DNA from: JAZQNC01 sp045536155
Lineage (GTDB): Bacteria; Bacillota; Clostridia; Oscillospirales; CAG-272
Direction: 5' to 3'
Assembly: GCA_045536155.1 (NCBI GenBank)
Contig: JAZSMZ010000074.1
Location: 1 to 20,469 of the forward strand
Length of the DNA stretch: 20,469 nt
In this document: piece by piece, positions 7,849-14,061 of the stretch
Position numbering within the stretch: the first letter of the stretch is position 1
Layout of the letters: the number at the start of each line of letters is the position of its first letter
Notes under the pieces: model-generated
What the model saw: only the letters and a program-made list of their open reading frames with translations
Database searches by the model: none
Told to the model about the DNA's origin: nothing
Position numbers and translations under genes: made by a program

Positions 7849-8324
7849 AAAACGTAACAAAACAAATAATAATACATAGCGCGTTCGGCGTGTATATTTT
7901 GCTTATGCTCTGGCTGATGTTCGGTCAAAGGCTTTATCATGAGCTGAGTAGCCCGAACAGCGTGTGGATGCAGAATTATTGGAGCGAGTTTCGCGAAAAG
8001 CTGAACATCGTTCCATTTGAAACGATCGCGCTATACACGCGTTCGCTTTTCGGCGGTGTCAACCGCGCGGCGGTAGTAAACCTTGTCGGCAATGTAGTCA
8101 TGTTTGTCCCGCTTGGCTTTTTGCTGCCTCATACCGTGAAAAAGGCAGAAAGATTTATCGGCTGCTTTGTAATTTCGCTCGTATGCATTCTCTCAGCCGA
8201 GATCGTGCAGGTATTCACCCTGCTCGGATACTTTGATGTTGACGATCTGCTGCTAAATATGATAGGCGTTTCGATAGGATTCGGTCTTCAAAAACTTATT
8301 TTAAAAGGAAAAGTAAAATGCTGA
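7845..8324 (+). CDS. VanZ-like membrane protein
   Basis: This 159-residue membrane protein has about four hydrophobic segments. The family pattern is visible: a first segment with MLWLMFGQR, the stretch NIVPFETI, then NLVGNVVMFVPLGFLLP, a third segment with EIVQVFTLLGYFDVDDLLLNMIGVSIGFG. VanZ was named in the Tn1546 glycopeptide-resistance cluster, where it gives low-level teicoplanin resistance; most chromosomal relatives have no known role, so resistance should not be inferred. The ATG overlaps the rluB stop (ATGA) and its end overlaps the next gene by 7 bases, so it is translated in a coupled set. Confidence 0.87.
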   Translation: MKNVTKQIIIHSAFGVYILLMLWLMFGQRLYHELSSPNSVWMQNYWSEFREKLNIVPFETIALYTRSLFGGVNRAAVVNLVGNVVMFVPLGFLLPHTVKKAERFIGCFVISLVCILSAEIVQVFTLLGYFDVDDLLLNMIGVSIGFGLQKLILKGKVKC

Positions 8325-8701
8325 TCTGCAAAGCGATACAGGATAAAAATGAACAAAAGAGGATATGCGGCGAGTGCGATTGCGTGTATATCGAGGAGGC
8401 TCTCGCATATTCCGCTGTTGACGGAAAGCTGCTCGGAGTAGCGCAGTTTTCGCTCAAAGAAGACGGCGGACATCTTTACAACATAAACGAAGCTGTCGGC
8501 ACTCATGACGTTGAGGCACTTTTTGTGCTCGGACGTGCTGTTATGAATTTCGTTGACCTTCTCGACGAAAAGAATATGTACTATGACGGTTGTGACGAAA
8601 AGATCGCCCGTATGCTCGGATTCAAAAAGAATGAGGACGGACGGTACTATATCAATATGACCGGACTTTTCGATTCCCCCTGCTCCTGCGGAGCGCAATA
8701 A
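8318..8701 (+). CDS. Small protein resembling a GNAT acetyltransferase core
   Basis: This 127-residue soluble protein is not firmly recognised. Its shape recalls a reduced GNAT N-acetyltransferase: a strand pair (KLLGVAQFSLKEDGGHLYNI), a segment before a helix (DVEALFVLGRAVMNFVDLLDEKN) and a closing strand pattern (ARMLGFKKNEDGRYYINMTGLF) like the late strands of GNATs. The usual Q/R-x-x-G-x-G/A acetyl-CoA loop is not obvious, so activity is doubtful. The C-terminus is a small Cys cluster (CSCG), and cysteines also occur near the N-terminus (C-G-E-C-D-C). The ATG follows AAGGAAAAG and lies within the end of the VanZ-like gene. It is the last gene of the plus-strand run. Real by length, overlap and codon use; function unknown. 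Confidence 0.72.
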   Translation: MLICKAIQDKNEQKRICGECDCVYIEEALAYSAVDGKLLGVAQFSLKEDGGHLYNINEAVGTHDVEALFVLGRAVMNFVDLLDEKNMYYDGCDEKIARMLGFKKNEDGRYYINMTGLFDSPCSCGAQ

Positions 8702-8726
8702 CAAACAGCATCACTTTTGTTTTATA

Positions 8727-8822
8727 TTACCGACACACGAAGGCATGCCGGGGCAGTTGGATGATTGCTTTTTTGCCAAACACTTTGTTTGCTGCCAAAG
8801 CTGTGTCAAATGTATTTCTCAT
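8727..8822 (-). other. Possible 31-residue small ORF or structured RNA on the minus strand
   Basis: A frame from the ATG at 8822 to the TAA at 8727-8729 encodes 31 residues (begins MRNTFDTALAANKVFG). GGGGG lies seven bases upstream and could pair with anti-Shine-Dalgarno CCUCC with one G-U pair. The start region lies in one arm and codons near the end in the other arm of the inverted repeat. I recognise no homologue; a folded RNA without coding function is equally possible. Confidence 0.25.
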
Positions 8823-8833
8823 TTGACTGCCCC
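8750..8833. repeat. 15-base imperfect inverted repeat with 54-base loop
   Basis: GGGGCAGTTGGATGA (8750-8764) pairs with TCATTTGACTGCCCC (8819-8833). Twelve positions are Watson-Crick and three are G-U when transcribed from the plus strand. Inside the loop AAACA-CTT-TGTTT and TTTG-CTGC-CAAA give small hairpins. No flanking direct repeats of a target site were seen, so a mobile element is not supported. Confidence 0.6.
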
Positions 8834-8837
8834 CAAA

Positions 8838-8865
8838 AATATATTTTTCAAAAAACACTTGACAA
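8838..8865 (-). promoter_or_regulatory. Candidate minus-strand promoter opposite the tRNA promoter
   Basis: Read on the minus strand, TTGTCA (8860-8865) and TATATT (8838-8843) are separated by 16 bases, each one mismatch from the sigma-A consensus. The -35 overlaps that of the tRNA promoter. Transcription would start near the GGGGG at the edge of the inverted repeat. The AT-rich setting makes a chance match possible. Confidence 0.4.
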
Positions 8866-8887
8866 TTATTTGCTTTTGTGATATTAT
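8859..8887 (+). promoter_or_regulatory. Sigma-A promoter of tRNA-Gly
   Basis: TTGACA (8859-8864), 17 bases, TATTAT (8882-8887). The start of transcription would be near 8894, about 16 bases before the mature tRNA 5' end. Confidence 0.85.
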
Positions 8888-8909
8888 ATATAGCGTTCCA
8901 AATGAATAT

Positions 8910-8983
<74 letters not shown>

Positions 8984-9021
8984 AAAAAACAGAGCAAGTC
9001 AATGACTTGCTCTGTTTTTTT
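8984..9021. terminator. Two-way intrinsic terminator of tRNA-Gly and spoIIR
   Basis: ACAGAGCAAGTC (8989-9000) pairs with GACTTGCTCTGT, around the loop AAT. A run of A precedes it and a run of seven T follows (9015-9021). It therefore works for the tRNA on the plus strand and for spoIIR arriving on the minus strand, whose stop codon touches the T run. Confidence 0.92.
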
Positions 9022-9622
9022 AATCCAACCATTCGCCTATCTCGCCGAAAAGCTCGAGTATGCGGAATTTTAACTTGTATTTTTCGCCGCCGGTGATGAT
9101 CTTTATCTGCGACGGGGTAAAGCCGGCCTCGCTCAGCTTTTCCTTTTTTGCACTCGCATCAAGGCAGAGGGAGGGGAATATCACGCACCACCAATTCTTG
9201 CCATCGCCTTCGCCGATTATCACACGAAGCGAAAGATACTTACCTGCGGGAAGGGACACTCCTTCATATTCGCGGGTAGGGTAGTATTCGGACGTAAGAG
9301 TTGCCGAAACGGGATAACCGTACCCTTTTTCCTTTAAAAAATCGCCTGCGATGCTTTGAATGTCATCAAGGTGACCGTTGATAAGCTCCCTCGCACTTTC
9401 AAAATCGCTTTGCTTTTCGTAAATACCCGACATATATTCAAGTATCTCGTCCCGTACCTCAAGCTTTAATTTTTGATCGCTTTCGCTGTCCGAATTGGCA
9501 ATAACGTGCAGACGGATGAAGTTGTCGTAGAGTGCGGCGTCCTCGGGCGTGGGGAGAGCATATGCAAATACGGCAAAAAGCAGGGTAAGACAGCTGAAAA
9601 TAAGTACAAATCTTTTTAACAT
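9020..9622 (-). CDS. spoIIR: Stage II sporulation protein R
   Basis: This 200-residue secreted protein is made in the forespore under sigma-F and signals across the septum to trigger SpoIIGA cleavage of pro-sigma-E in the mother cell. After a signal peptide or anchor (FVLIFSCLTLLFAVFAYA, about residues 5-22) comes the family signature FIRLHVIANSDSESDQ followed by LKLEVRDEILEYM. Later motifs are the Tyr-rich LTSEYYPTREYEGVSLPAG and NWWCVIFPSLC, both typical. The ATG at 9622 has GGAGG 12 bases upstream; a longer frame from 9679 would begin inside a terminator hairpin and is rejected. A candidate sigma-F promoter lies just upstream. It ends at a terminator shared with the tRNA. Confidence 0.94.
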   Translation of the reverse strand: MLKRFVLIFSCLTLLFAVFAYALPTPEDAALYDNFIRLHVIANSDSESDQKLKLEVRDEILEYMSGIYEKQSDFESARELINGHLDDIQSIAGDFLKEKGYGYPVSATLTSEYYPTREYEGVSLPAGKYLSLRVIIGEGDGKNWWCVIFPSLCLDASAKKEKLSEAGFTPSQIKIITGGEKYKLKFRILELFGEIGEWLD

Positions 9623-9640
9623 AAATTTTTGTTTCCTCCG

Positions 9641-9692
9641 AAAAATAAAAACTCCTTTTGATGACACGATTATTGCCACATCAAAAGGAGTT
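9641..9692 (-). terminator. Intrinsic terminator after the CysQ-family gene
   Basis: On the minus strand AACTCCTTTTGATG and CATCAAAAGGAGTT form a perfect 14-bp stem (arms 9679-9692 and 9650-9663) around a 15-base loop. T-rich sequence (TTTATTTTT) follows. It lies 23 bases after the stop of the CysQ-family gene, so it ends that transcript before spoIIR. Confidence 0.87.
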
Positions 9693-9696
9693 ATTC
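9669..9696 (-). promoter_or_regulatory. Candidate sigma-F promoter of spoIIR
   Basis: On the minus strand GAATA (9692-9696), 14 bases, GGCAATAAT (9669-9677). The -10 fits the sigma-F/G pattern GGnnAnAnT exactly; the -35 matches GYATA at four of five positions. It lies in the loop and left arm of the terminator of the preceding gene. spoIIR is a known sigma-F gene, but the motif is short and no experiment backs this. Confidence 0.5.
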
Positions 9697-9715
9697 TTTT
9701 TTTATCGGTTTAATG

Positions 9716-10555
9716 TCAATGAAGACGGTTTTCGGCACGGTTAATAATGAAAAATCCGTTTTCGTTTACGTTGTTTTCGCGGTTGTAGCGCATGGGTGAA
9801 AAGTTTTTGTCAAGCTGACCGAAAATTCCGCCCGCCTCCTCGCAGACTATCTGCACGGCGGCAGTGTCCCATTCCATCGTGCGCCCGTAGCGGTAGTAGA
9901 TGTCACCTTCGCCTTCGGCGATGCGGCAGCCCTTCATCGCACTGCCCACCGATCGGATCTCGGCAATCTTTTTGCCCGCATTTTTATACAGGGCATCGCA
10001 TTCATTCGTTGCGTTTGATCTGCTTTGCATTACGATGAGTCCGTCTGTTCTTGACGACGTGTGGATCCTTTCGCATTGCCCGTTTTTGATGCGGTAGCTT
10101 CCCATGCCCTTCGCGGCGAAATAAAGCTCGTCGGTGGTGGGGCAGAGAACCACTCCCATAACGCTTTCACCATTGTCGGCAAGGGCGATATTTATCGTGA
10201 ATTCGCCGTTTTTCTTGACGAACTCCTTCGTGCCGTCGAGCGGATCGACGATAAAGCAGAAGCGGTTACAAAGGCGGCGCTTGTCGTCGGCGCTCTCCTC
10301 CGACAGTATCGGCACGTCGGCAAAATTTCCTGCCAGCGCTTTTGTAATAATGTCGTTTGAGGCATAGTCTGCCTCGGTGACGGGACTGCTGTCCGCCTTG
10401 AGAATTACATCAAAATCGCGCGCGTATACCTCTAAAATAGCCTTTTTTGCTTCGATAGCGGCCTTTATCATTACGTCGAGCACGCGGTTTGACGTGTAGC
10501 CGTCTTTGTCAAACGGAGAAGTGAGCAGCTTTTCAAATTCTTTGTTATCTATCAT
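9716..10555 (-). CDS. Inositol-monophosphatase-family phosphatase, CysQ-like
   Basis: This 279-residue protein is a magnesium-dependent, lithium-sensitive-type phosphatase of the IMPase/CysQ/fructose-bisphosphatase superfamily. CysQ members turn 3'-phosphoadenosine 5'-phosphate into AMP; others act on inositol phosphates. Visible are VTEADYASNDII (metal site helix), LSEE (E86-E87), the signature IVDPLDGTKEFVKKNGEFTINIAL (D104, D107) and the C-terminal WDTAAVQIVCEEAGG. The DGTKEF and GEFT variant favours CysQ over inositol monophosphatase. The start abuts the upstream membrane-protein stop with one base between, and no Shine-Dalgarno is apparent, so translational coupling is likely. No sulfate assimilation gene is in view to support a PAP-recycling role. 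Confidence 0.84.
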   Translation of the reverse strand: MIDNKEFEKLLTSPFDKDGYTSNRVLDVMIKAAIEAKKAILEVYARDFDVILKADSSPVTEADYASNDIITKALAGNFADVPILSEESADDKRRLCNRFCFIVDPLDGTKEFVKKNGEFTINIALADNGESVMGVVLCPTTDELYFAAKGMGSYRIKNGQCERIHTSSRTDGLIVMQSRSNATNECDALYKNAGKKIAEIRSVGSAMKGCRIAEGEGDIYYRYGRTMEWDTAAVQIVCEEAGGIFGQLDKNFSPMRYNRENNVNENGFFIINRAENRLH

Positions 10556-10556
10556 G

Positions 10557-11153
10557 TTATTTAATCATAAACAGGCTGATGGCAACGGAAGTGGTCACGA
10601 TCAGCGCAAAAATCAAAAAGAGGTGGGAGAGGGTGAAAGCGGGTGCGGCTTTATCGGACGTAGCATCGCTTATAGGCTCGTCGTTTTGCTTTGCACCCTT
10701 TTGGGGGAGCTTTTGGAAGAATGCAAAGGATGCAACGAAGATCGCGTTAAAGGTGAAGGGCAGATAGAAGGCCATCATGACGTTGCCCGATTCAACTACC
10801 GTTGATACGATGGGCAGATGGGTTAGCTGGCTGTAAAGGTAGACGTTGAAAATGCTCGACGTTAGATCGCCGCCCGAGAATATAACGCATACACTCCAGA
10901 AAAGTGCGGTTACCGATAGGGGAATGAGCACGGGAAACCACTTTTCAACAGGGCCTTTTGGCAATCCTTTTGCCGCCATATTTCCCGAAAAGGTGGCCAG
11001 TGCGATATATATTGCGGCGAGAGCGAATATATTGGACATGGGCTCGCCTTGACGCGCATAGGTCATCGATGATATCATCGCGGCGCAGAGTGAGCCGAAT
11101 CCGTTGGATAAAACGAGTGTTTTGAAAAGATGCACTTTTCCGAATTTGGTCAT
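10557..11153 (-). CDS. Unrecognised multipass membrane protein
   Basis: I do not recognise this 198-residue protein. It has about five hydrophobic segments: around residues 12-30, 40-57 (IFALAAIYIALATFSGN), 72-92 (WFPVLIPLSVTALFWSVCVIFSGG), 120-145 (MMAFYLPFTFNAIFVASFAFF), and a final one at the C-terminus (LSHLFLIFALIVTTSVAISLFMI). Between the last two is a hydrophilic stretch of about 25 residues. There are no zinc, nucleotide-binding or transporter motifs that I can see. The ATG has GAGGT seven bases upstream, and a consensus promoter precedes it. It is the first gene of a two-gene unit with the CysQ-like phosphatase, to which it is coupled by a one-base gap, suggesting a joint job at the membrane; that is inference only. 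Confidence 0.75.
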   Translation of the reverse strand: MTKFGKVHLFKTLVLSNGFGSLCAAMISSMTYARQGEPMSNIFALAAIYIALATFSGNMAAKGLPKGPVEKWFPVLIPLSVTALFWSVCVIFSGGDLTSSIFNVYLYSQLTHLPIVSTVVESGNVMMAFYLPFTFNAIFVASFAFFQKLPQKGAKQNDEPISDATSDKAAPAFTLSHLFLIFALIVTTSVAISLFMIK

Positions 11154-11185
11154 GGTATTTACCTCATGAATTAAGCTGTTAACTC

Positions 11186-11214
11186 ATTATATCACAATAA
11201 ATTGACAAGGTCAA
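11186..11214 (-). promoter_or_regulatory. Sigma-A promoter of the membrane protein-CysQ unit
   Basis: On the minus strand TTGACC (11209-11214), 17 bases, TATAAT (11186-11191). Its -35 lies four bases before the ATG of the plus-strand M50 gene, so the two genes' upstream signals overlap. Confidence 0.82.
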
Positions 11215-11217
11215 GCG

Positions 11218-11784
11218 ATGAAGAAATTTCAGATAAAATATTCCTTTATAGTTTTTATATCGCTCTCGGTTGCGCTTACCCCCTTTGATCTGCTTTTGCC
11301 TATGATGGCGGCGGTATCGGTGCACGAGGCGGGACATTTGGCGGCAATGCTTCTTTTGCGGGTACGGGTGAAAAGCATCACCTTCAGCGCGGGAGGAATC
11401 GATATATCGTCGTCGTTGAATTCGGTAAATTATAAAAAAACGGCGGCGGTATACCTCGGCGGCTGTGTTTTCAATATCCTGGCGGCCGCTGTAACGATGA
11501 GCTTCTTTTCGTGTTTTGCATTTTGCTGTATCGCTTACGCCCTGATCAATCTTTTGCCCATAAAGCCGCTAGACGGAGCAATGGCTGTCACATCGCTTTT
11601 TTGCATGAAAATGCTGCCCGAAAGGGCAGGACGGGTGACAGACCTAGTTTCGGTCGTCTTTCTCATTCCGTTATGGATGCTCTCCTTATATATTTTTTTC
11701 TACTCGGCAACGAATTTCACCCCTCTTTTAATGTGCATTTTTCTCTTTATGTCGGTTTTTTCTAATAAAGAGGGGGTACGATAA
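11218..11784 (+). CDS. SpoIVFB-like M50 intramembrane metalloprotease
   Basis: This 188-residue, almost wholly hydrophobic protein is a compact site-2 protease. The zinc motif HEAGH is at residues 36-40, followed by a membrane segment, a short strand with FSAGGIDI, then a second motif region INLLPIKPLDGAMAV that supplies the aspartate ligand. SpoIVFB, which releases sigma-K in the mother cell, has this order (HExxH, then NPDG-like) and the spore-forming context fits, but SpoIVFB carries a CBS domain after the protease core and none is present here. It starts with ATG and AAGG seven bases upstream. It stands alone, divergent from the membrane protein. A plus-strand promoter was not found. Related housekeeping M50 proteins are the alternative. 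Confidence 0.75.
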   Translation: MKKFQIKYSFIVFISLSVALTPFDLLLPMMAAVSVHEAGHLAAMLLLRVRVKSITFSAGGIDISSSLNSVNYKKTAAVYLGGCVFNILAAAVTMSFFSCFAFCCIAYALINLLPIKPLDGAMAVTSLFCMKMLPERAGRVTDLVSVVFLIPLWMLSLYIFFYSATNFTPLLMCIFLFMSVFSNKEGVR

Positions 11785-11926
11785 TTCAAAAGGCAAAGTG
11801 AGCATTCGCGAATTTTAGAGAAAAATGGAGGATTTGCGAGAATTACATAGATATTTCGAGATTTTTCGGCTTTAGTCATGGCAGGCCGCGATTAATAATA
11901 TTTTTTAAAGAATTTTGCCGATTCTA

Positions 11927-11955
11927 TTGCATTTTTGATGTAAATATGATATTAT
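11927..11955 (+). promoter_or_regulatory. Sigma-A promoter of the potABCD operon
   Basis: TTGCAT (11927-11932), 17 bases, TATTAT (11950-11955). Transcription would begin near 11962, leaving a leader of about 85 bases before potA. A potential ATG at 11954 lies in the -10 box and cannot be the potA start. Confidence 0.75.
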
Positions 11956-11976
11956 GATTTACTGTATAGACAGCAT

Positions 11977-12005
11977 TTTGTCCCGCATCTTCAAAAAGGG
12001 ACAAA
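11977..12005 (+). promoter_or_regulatory. Stem-loop in the potA leader
   Basis: TTTGTCCC (11977-11984) pairs perfectly with GGGACAAA (11998-12005) around a 13-base loop; GCA (11973-11975) and TGC (12009-12011) can add three pairs after a small internal loop. No U-tract follows, so it is not a terminator. It ends 19 bases before the Shine-Dalgarno and could tune messenger stability or translation. Confidence 0.5.
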
Positions 12006-12046
12006 TGGTGCATAATCGGTCAAAAAGGAGTATGATAACTTTAGAA

Positions 12047-13216
12047 ATGAAAAACACGAATGACAAGCTTATCGAGCTGAAGAATATCAGCATGGATTTT
12101 GATGGCGAAGTAGTGCTTAGAGGTATCAATCTCGACATTCACGACAATGAATTTGTAACCCTTTTGGGCCCATCCGGCTGCGGCAAGACCACAACCTTGC
12201 GCATTGTAGGCGGATTTATTTCTCCGGATACCGGCGACGTATTCTTTAACGGCAAACGTATCAACGATATGCCCCCTCACAAGCGTCCTGTCAATACAGT
12301 TTTTCAGAAATATGCACTGTTTCCGCACTTGAACGTATTTGAAAATATCGCCTTCGGATTGCGAGTCAAGAAGGCGAAAAACGATGAAATACAGAAAAAA
12401 GTCAGCGAAATGCTTGAACTTGTAAATCTTCGCGGATTTGAAAAGAGAAACGTCAGCACTCTGTCGGGCGGTCAGCAGCAGAGAGTTGCCATTGCGCGCG
12501 CTCTTGTAAACAGCCCCAAGGTACTGCTTCTTGACGAGCCCCTTGCCGCTCTTGACCTGAAGCTTCGCAAGGATATGCAGAACGAGCTAAAAAATATCCG
12601 ACAGAAAACGGGTATTACCTTTATATACGTAACCCACGACCAGGAAGAGGCTCTTACCATGTCGGACACCATCGTTGTAATGGCAGACGGTAAGATCCAG
12701 CAGATAGGCAGTCCTGTTGACATATACAACGAGCCCCAGAACGCCTTCGTTGCCGACTTTATAGGCGAGAGCAATATCATCGACGGCGTAATGCTTGACG
12801 ATTACAGCGTCCGCTTTGCGGGGCACACCTTCAAGTGCCTTGACACAGGCTTTGATAAAAACGAGCCCGTTGACGTTGTTGTCCGTCCCGAGGACGTTGA
12901 TATAGTGCCCAAAGACAAGGGTATGCTTGTCGGACAGGTTACGTCTGTTACCTTCAAGGGCGACTACTACGAGATCATCGTTGATGTCGGCGGCTTTAAG
13001 TGGATGGTTGAGACCTCTGACTACGCCGACAACGAGATCGGGCTCTATGTCGAGCCGGATGCTATCCATGTAATGAAAAAATCCGAATACTCCGGCAAAT
13101 TCGGTGATTATTCCACCTTCTCCGATGAAGTTGCGGAAATGTCCAATCCCGATATTATTATCGGCGAGGATGATGCATCCGAATCGGCTTTAAACGGAGG
13201 TGAGAGCGAGGAATGA
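12047..13216 (+). CDS. potA: Spermidine/putrescine ABC transporter, ATP-binding subunit
   Basis: This 389-residue ATPase powers polyamine import with PotB, PotC and PotD. Visible are Walker A GPSGCGKT (41-48), Q-loop VFQKYALFPH, signature LSGGQQQRVAIARAL, Walker B VLLLDEPLAALD, H-loop VTHDQEEA and a C-terminal TOBE-type domain (VVVRPEDVDIVP). The last 35 residues are an acidic, probably disordered tail. The start is uncertain: AAGGAG at 12025-12030 is only one base before an in-frame ATG at 12032, yet 16 bases before the ATG at 12047. I list 12047 because conserved sequence begins there. Its stop overlaps the potB ATG (ATGA). Maltose- or iron-type ABC ATPases look similar, but potBCD settles it. 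Confidence 0.93.
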   Translation: MKNTNDKLIELKNISMDFDGEVVLRGINLDIHDNEFVTLLGPSGCGKTTTLRIVGGFISPDTGDVFFNGKRINDMPPHKRPVNTVFQKYALFPHLNVFENIAFGLRVKKAKNDEIQKKVSEMLELVNLRGFEKRNVSTLSGGQQQRVAIARALVNSPKVLLLDEPLAALDLKLRKDMQNELKNIRQKTGITFIYVTHDQEEALTMSDTIVVMADGKIQQIGSPVDIYNEPQNAFVADFIGESNIIDGVMLDDYSVRFAGHTFKCLDTGFDKNEPVDVVVRPEDVDIVPKDKGMLVGQVTSVTFKGDYYEIIVDVGGFKWMVETSDYADNEIGLYVEPDAIHVMKKSEYSGKFGDYSTFSDEVAEMSNPDIIIGEDDASESALNGGESEE

Positions 13217-14061
13217 AGAAAAACCGCTCCTTCGGACGCGCCTTGCTCCTCGGACCTCACACACTGTGGTGCATACTGTTCATCATCGTGCCGATGATAT
13301 TTGTTGTGTACTATACCTTCACCACTGTGGACGGCGGATTTACTCTTGGCAACATAAAGTTTATTGCAGATCCCGAAAACGGATACGTGAGATCCTTCGG
13401 TCAGTCCATTCTCTTTGCGGGTGCGGCAACGGTGATATGCCTGCTCATCGGCTATCCCGTCGCTCTCTATATCTCGTCATTGCCCGAGCGCCGCAGACAG
13501 CTTCTTTTGATGCTTGTCATGGTGCCCATGTGGGTAAGCTTTATCATAAGAACCTATACTCTTCTCAATATTTTCGAGGACAACGGCATCATCAATGCCG
13601 CGATCAAATCCTTCGGAATGGACGAAGTTAAATTTGTAGGCACGCCCGGTCTTGTTATATTCGGCATGGTCTATGACTTTCTGCCCTATATGATAGTTCC
13701 GATATGCAACGTGCTTTCGGGTATCGACCGCCGCTATGCGGAGGCTGCAAGCGACCTCGGATGCAACCCCTGGAAGGTGTTCACCAAGGTTTATCTGCCG
13801 CTGAGCCTTTCGGGCGTTGTGTCGGGTATAACCATGGTGTTTGTACCTGCGATAAGCACCTTCTATATCGCGGCTACTCTGTCGGGCGGAACGATCACCC
13901 TTATCGGCGATAAGATAGAGATGGCATTCCTCAGTAACGCCGATGCGATGTCTTACCGTATCGGTGCGGCACTTTCTTTCGTTCTTATGCTTATGATACT
14001 TGCGAGTATGTTTGTCGTTAACAAGTTTGGCGACACCGAAAGTGAGGGACCGATGATATGA
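13213..14061 (+). CDS. potB: Spermidine/putrescine ABC transporter permease PotB
   Basis: This 282-residue inner-membrane permease has about six membrane segments. The family N-terminus (LLLGPHTLWCILFIIVPMIFVVYYTF) and the EAA loop (YAEAASDLGCNPWKVFTKVYLP), which docks onto PotA, are clear. The first segment, then the periplasmic-side loop of about 50 residues and five further segments are typical of PotB. The ATG overlaps the potA stop and the stop overlaps the potC ATG, so the subunits are made in fixed proportion. The function is taken from the full potABCD order. Confidence 0.93.
   Translation: MKKNRSFGRALLLGPHTLWCILFIIVPMIFVVYYTFTTVDGGFTLGNIKFIADPENGYVRSFGQSILFAGAATVICLLIGYPVALYISSLPERRRQLLLMLVMVPMWVSFIIRTYTLLNIFEDNGIINAAIKSFGMDEVKFVGTPGLVIFGMVYDFLPYMIVPICNVLSGIDRRYAEAASDLGCNPWKVFTKVYLPLSLSGVVSGITMVFVPAISTFYIAATLSGGTITLIGDKIEMAFLSNADAMSYRIGAALSFVLMLMILASMFVVNKFGDTESEGPMI

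Larger units (their letters stand above)
8702..8909. other. Intergenic region with inverted repeat and divergent promoters
   Basis: These 208 bases carry no confident protein gene. They hold a 15-base imperfect inverted repeat (8750-8764 with 8819-8833), smaller palindromes such as GGCATGCC (8742-8749), the tRNA promoter on the plus strand and a candidate minus-strand promoter. No clear terminator closes the plus-strand operon ending at 8701, unless the inverted repeat serves as one. Confidence 0.6.
11785..12046 (+). other. Upstream region and leader of the pot operon
   Basis: These 262 bases hold no supported protein gene. The first 140 are AT-rich and featureless apart from a palindrome TTCGCGAA near 11806 and a 16-codon ATG frame at 11825-11875 without a Shine-Dalgarno. 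A promoter at 11927-11955, a leader hairpin at 11977-12005 and the potA Shine-Dalgarno at 12025-12030 follow. Confidence 0.65.

Noticed and set aside
6895..7860. 321-residue minus-strand open frame opposite rluB
   Set aside because: It spans two real genes and their junction and shows no domain or start signal.
8750..8833. Miniature transposable element bounded by the 15-base inverted repeats
   Set aside because: No target-site duplication flanks it and no second copy is in the window; an RNA structure explains the wobble pairs better.
11825..11875. 16-codon frame MEDLRELHRYFEIFRL before the pot promoter
   Set aside because: No Shine-Dalgarno, no promoter ahead and no sign of conservation can be judged; chance is likely.
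11954..12046. Upstream extension of potA from ATG 11954
   Set aside because: That ATG lies within the -10 element of the operon promoter, so it would not be in the message.
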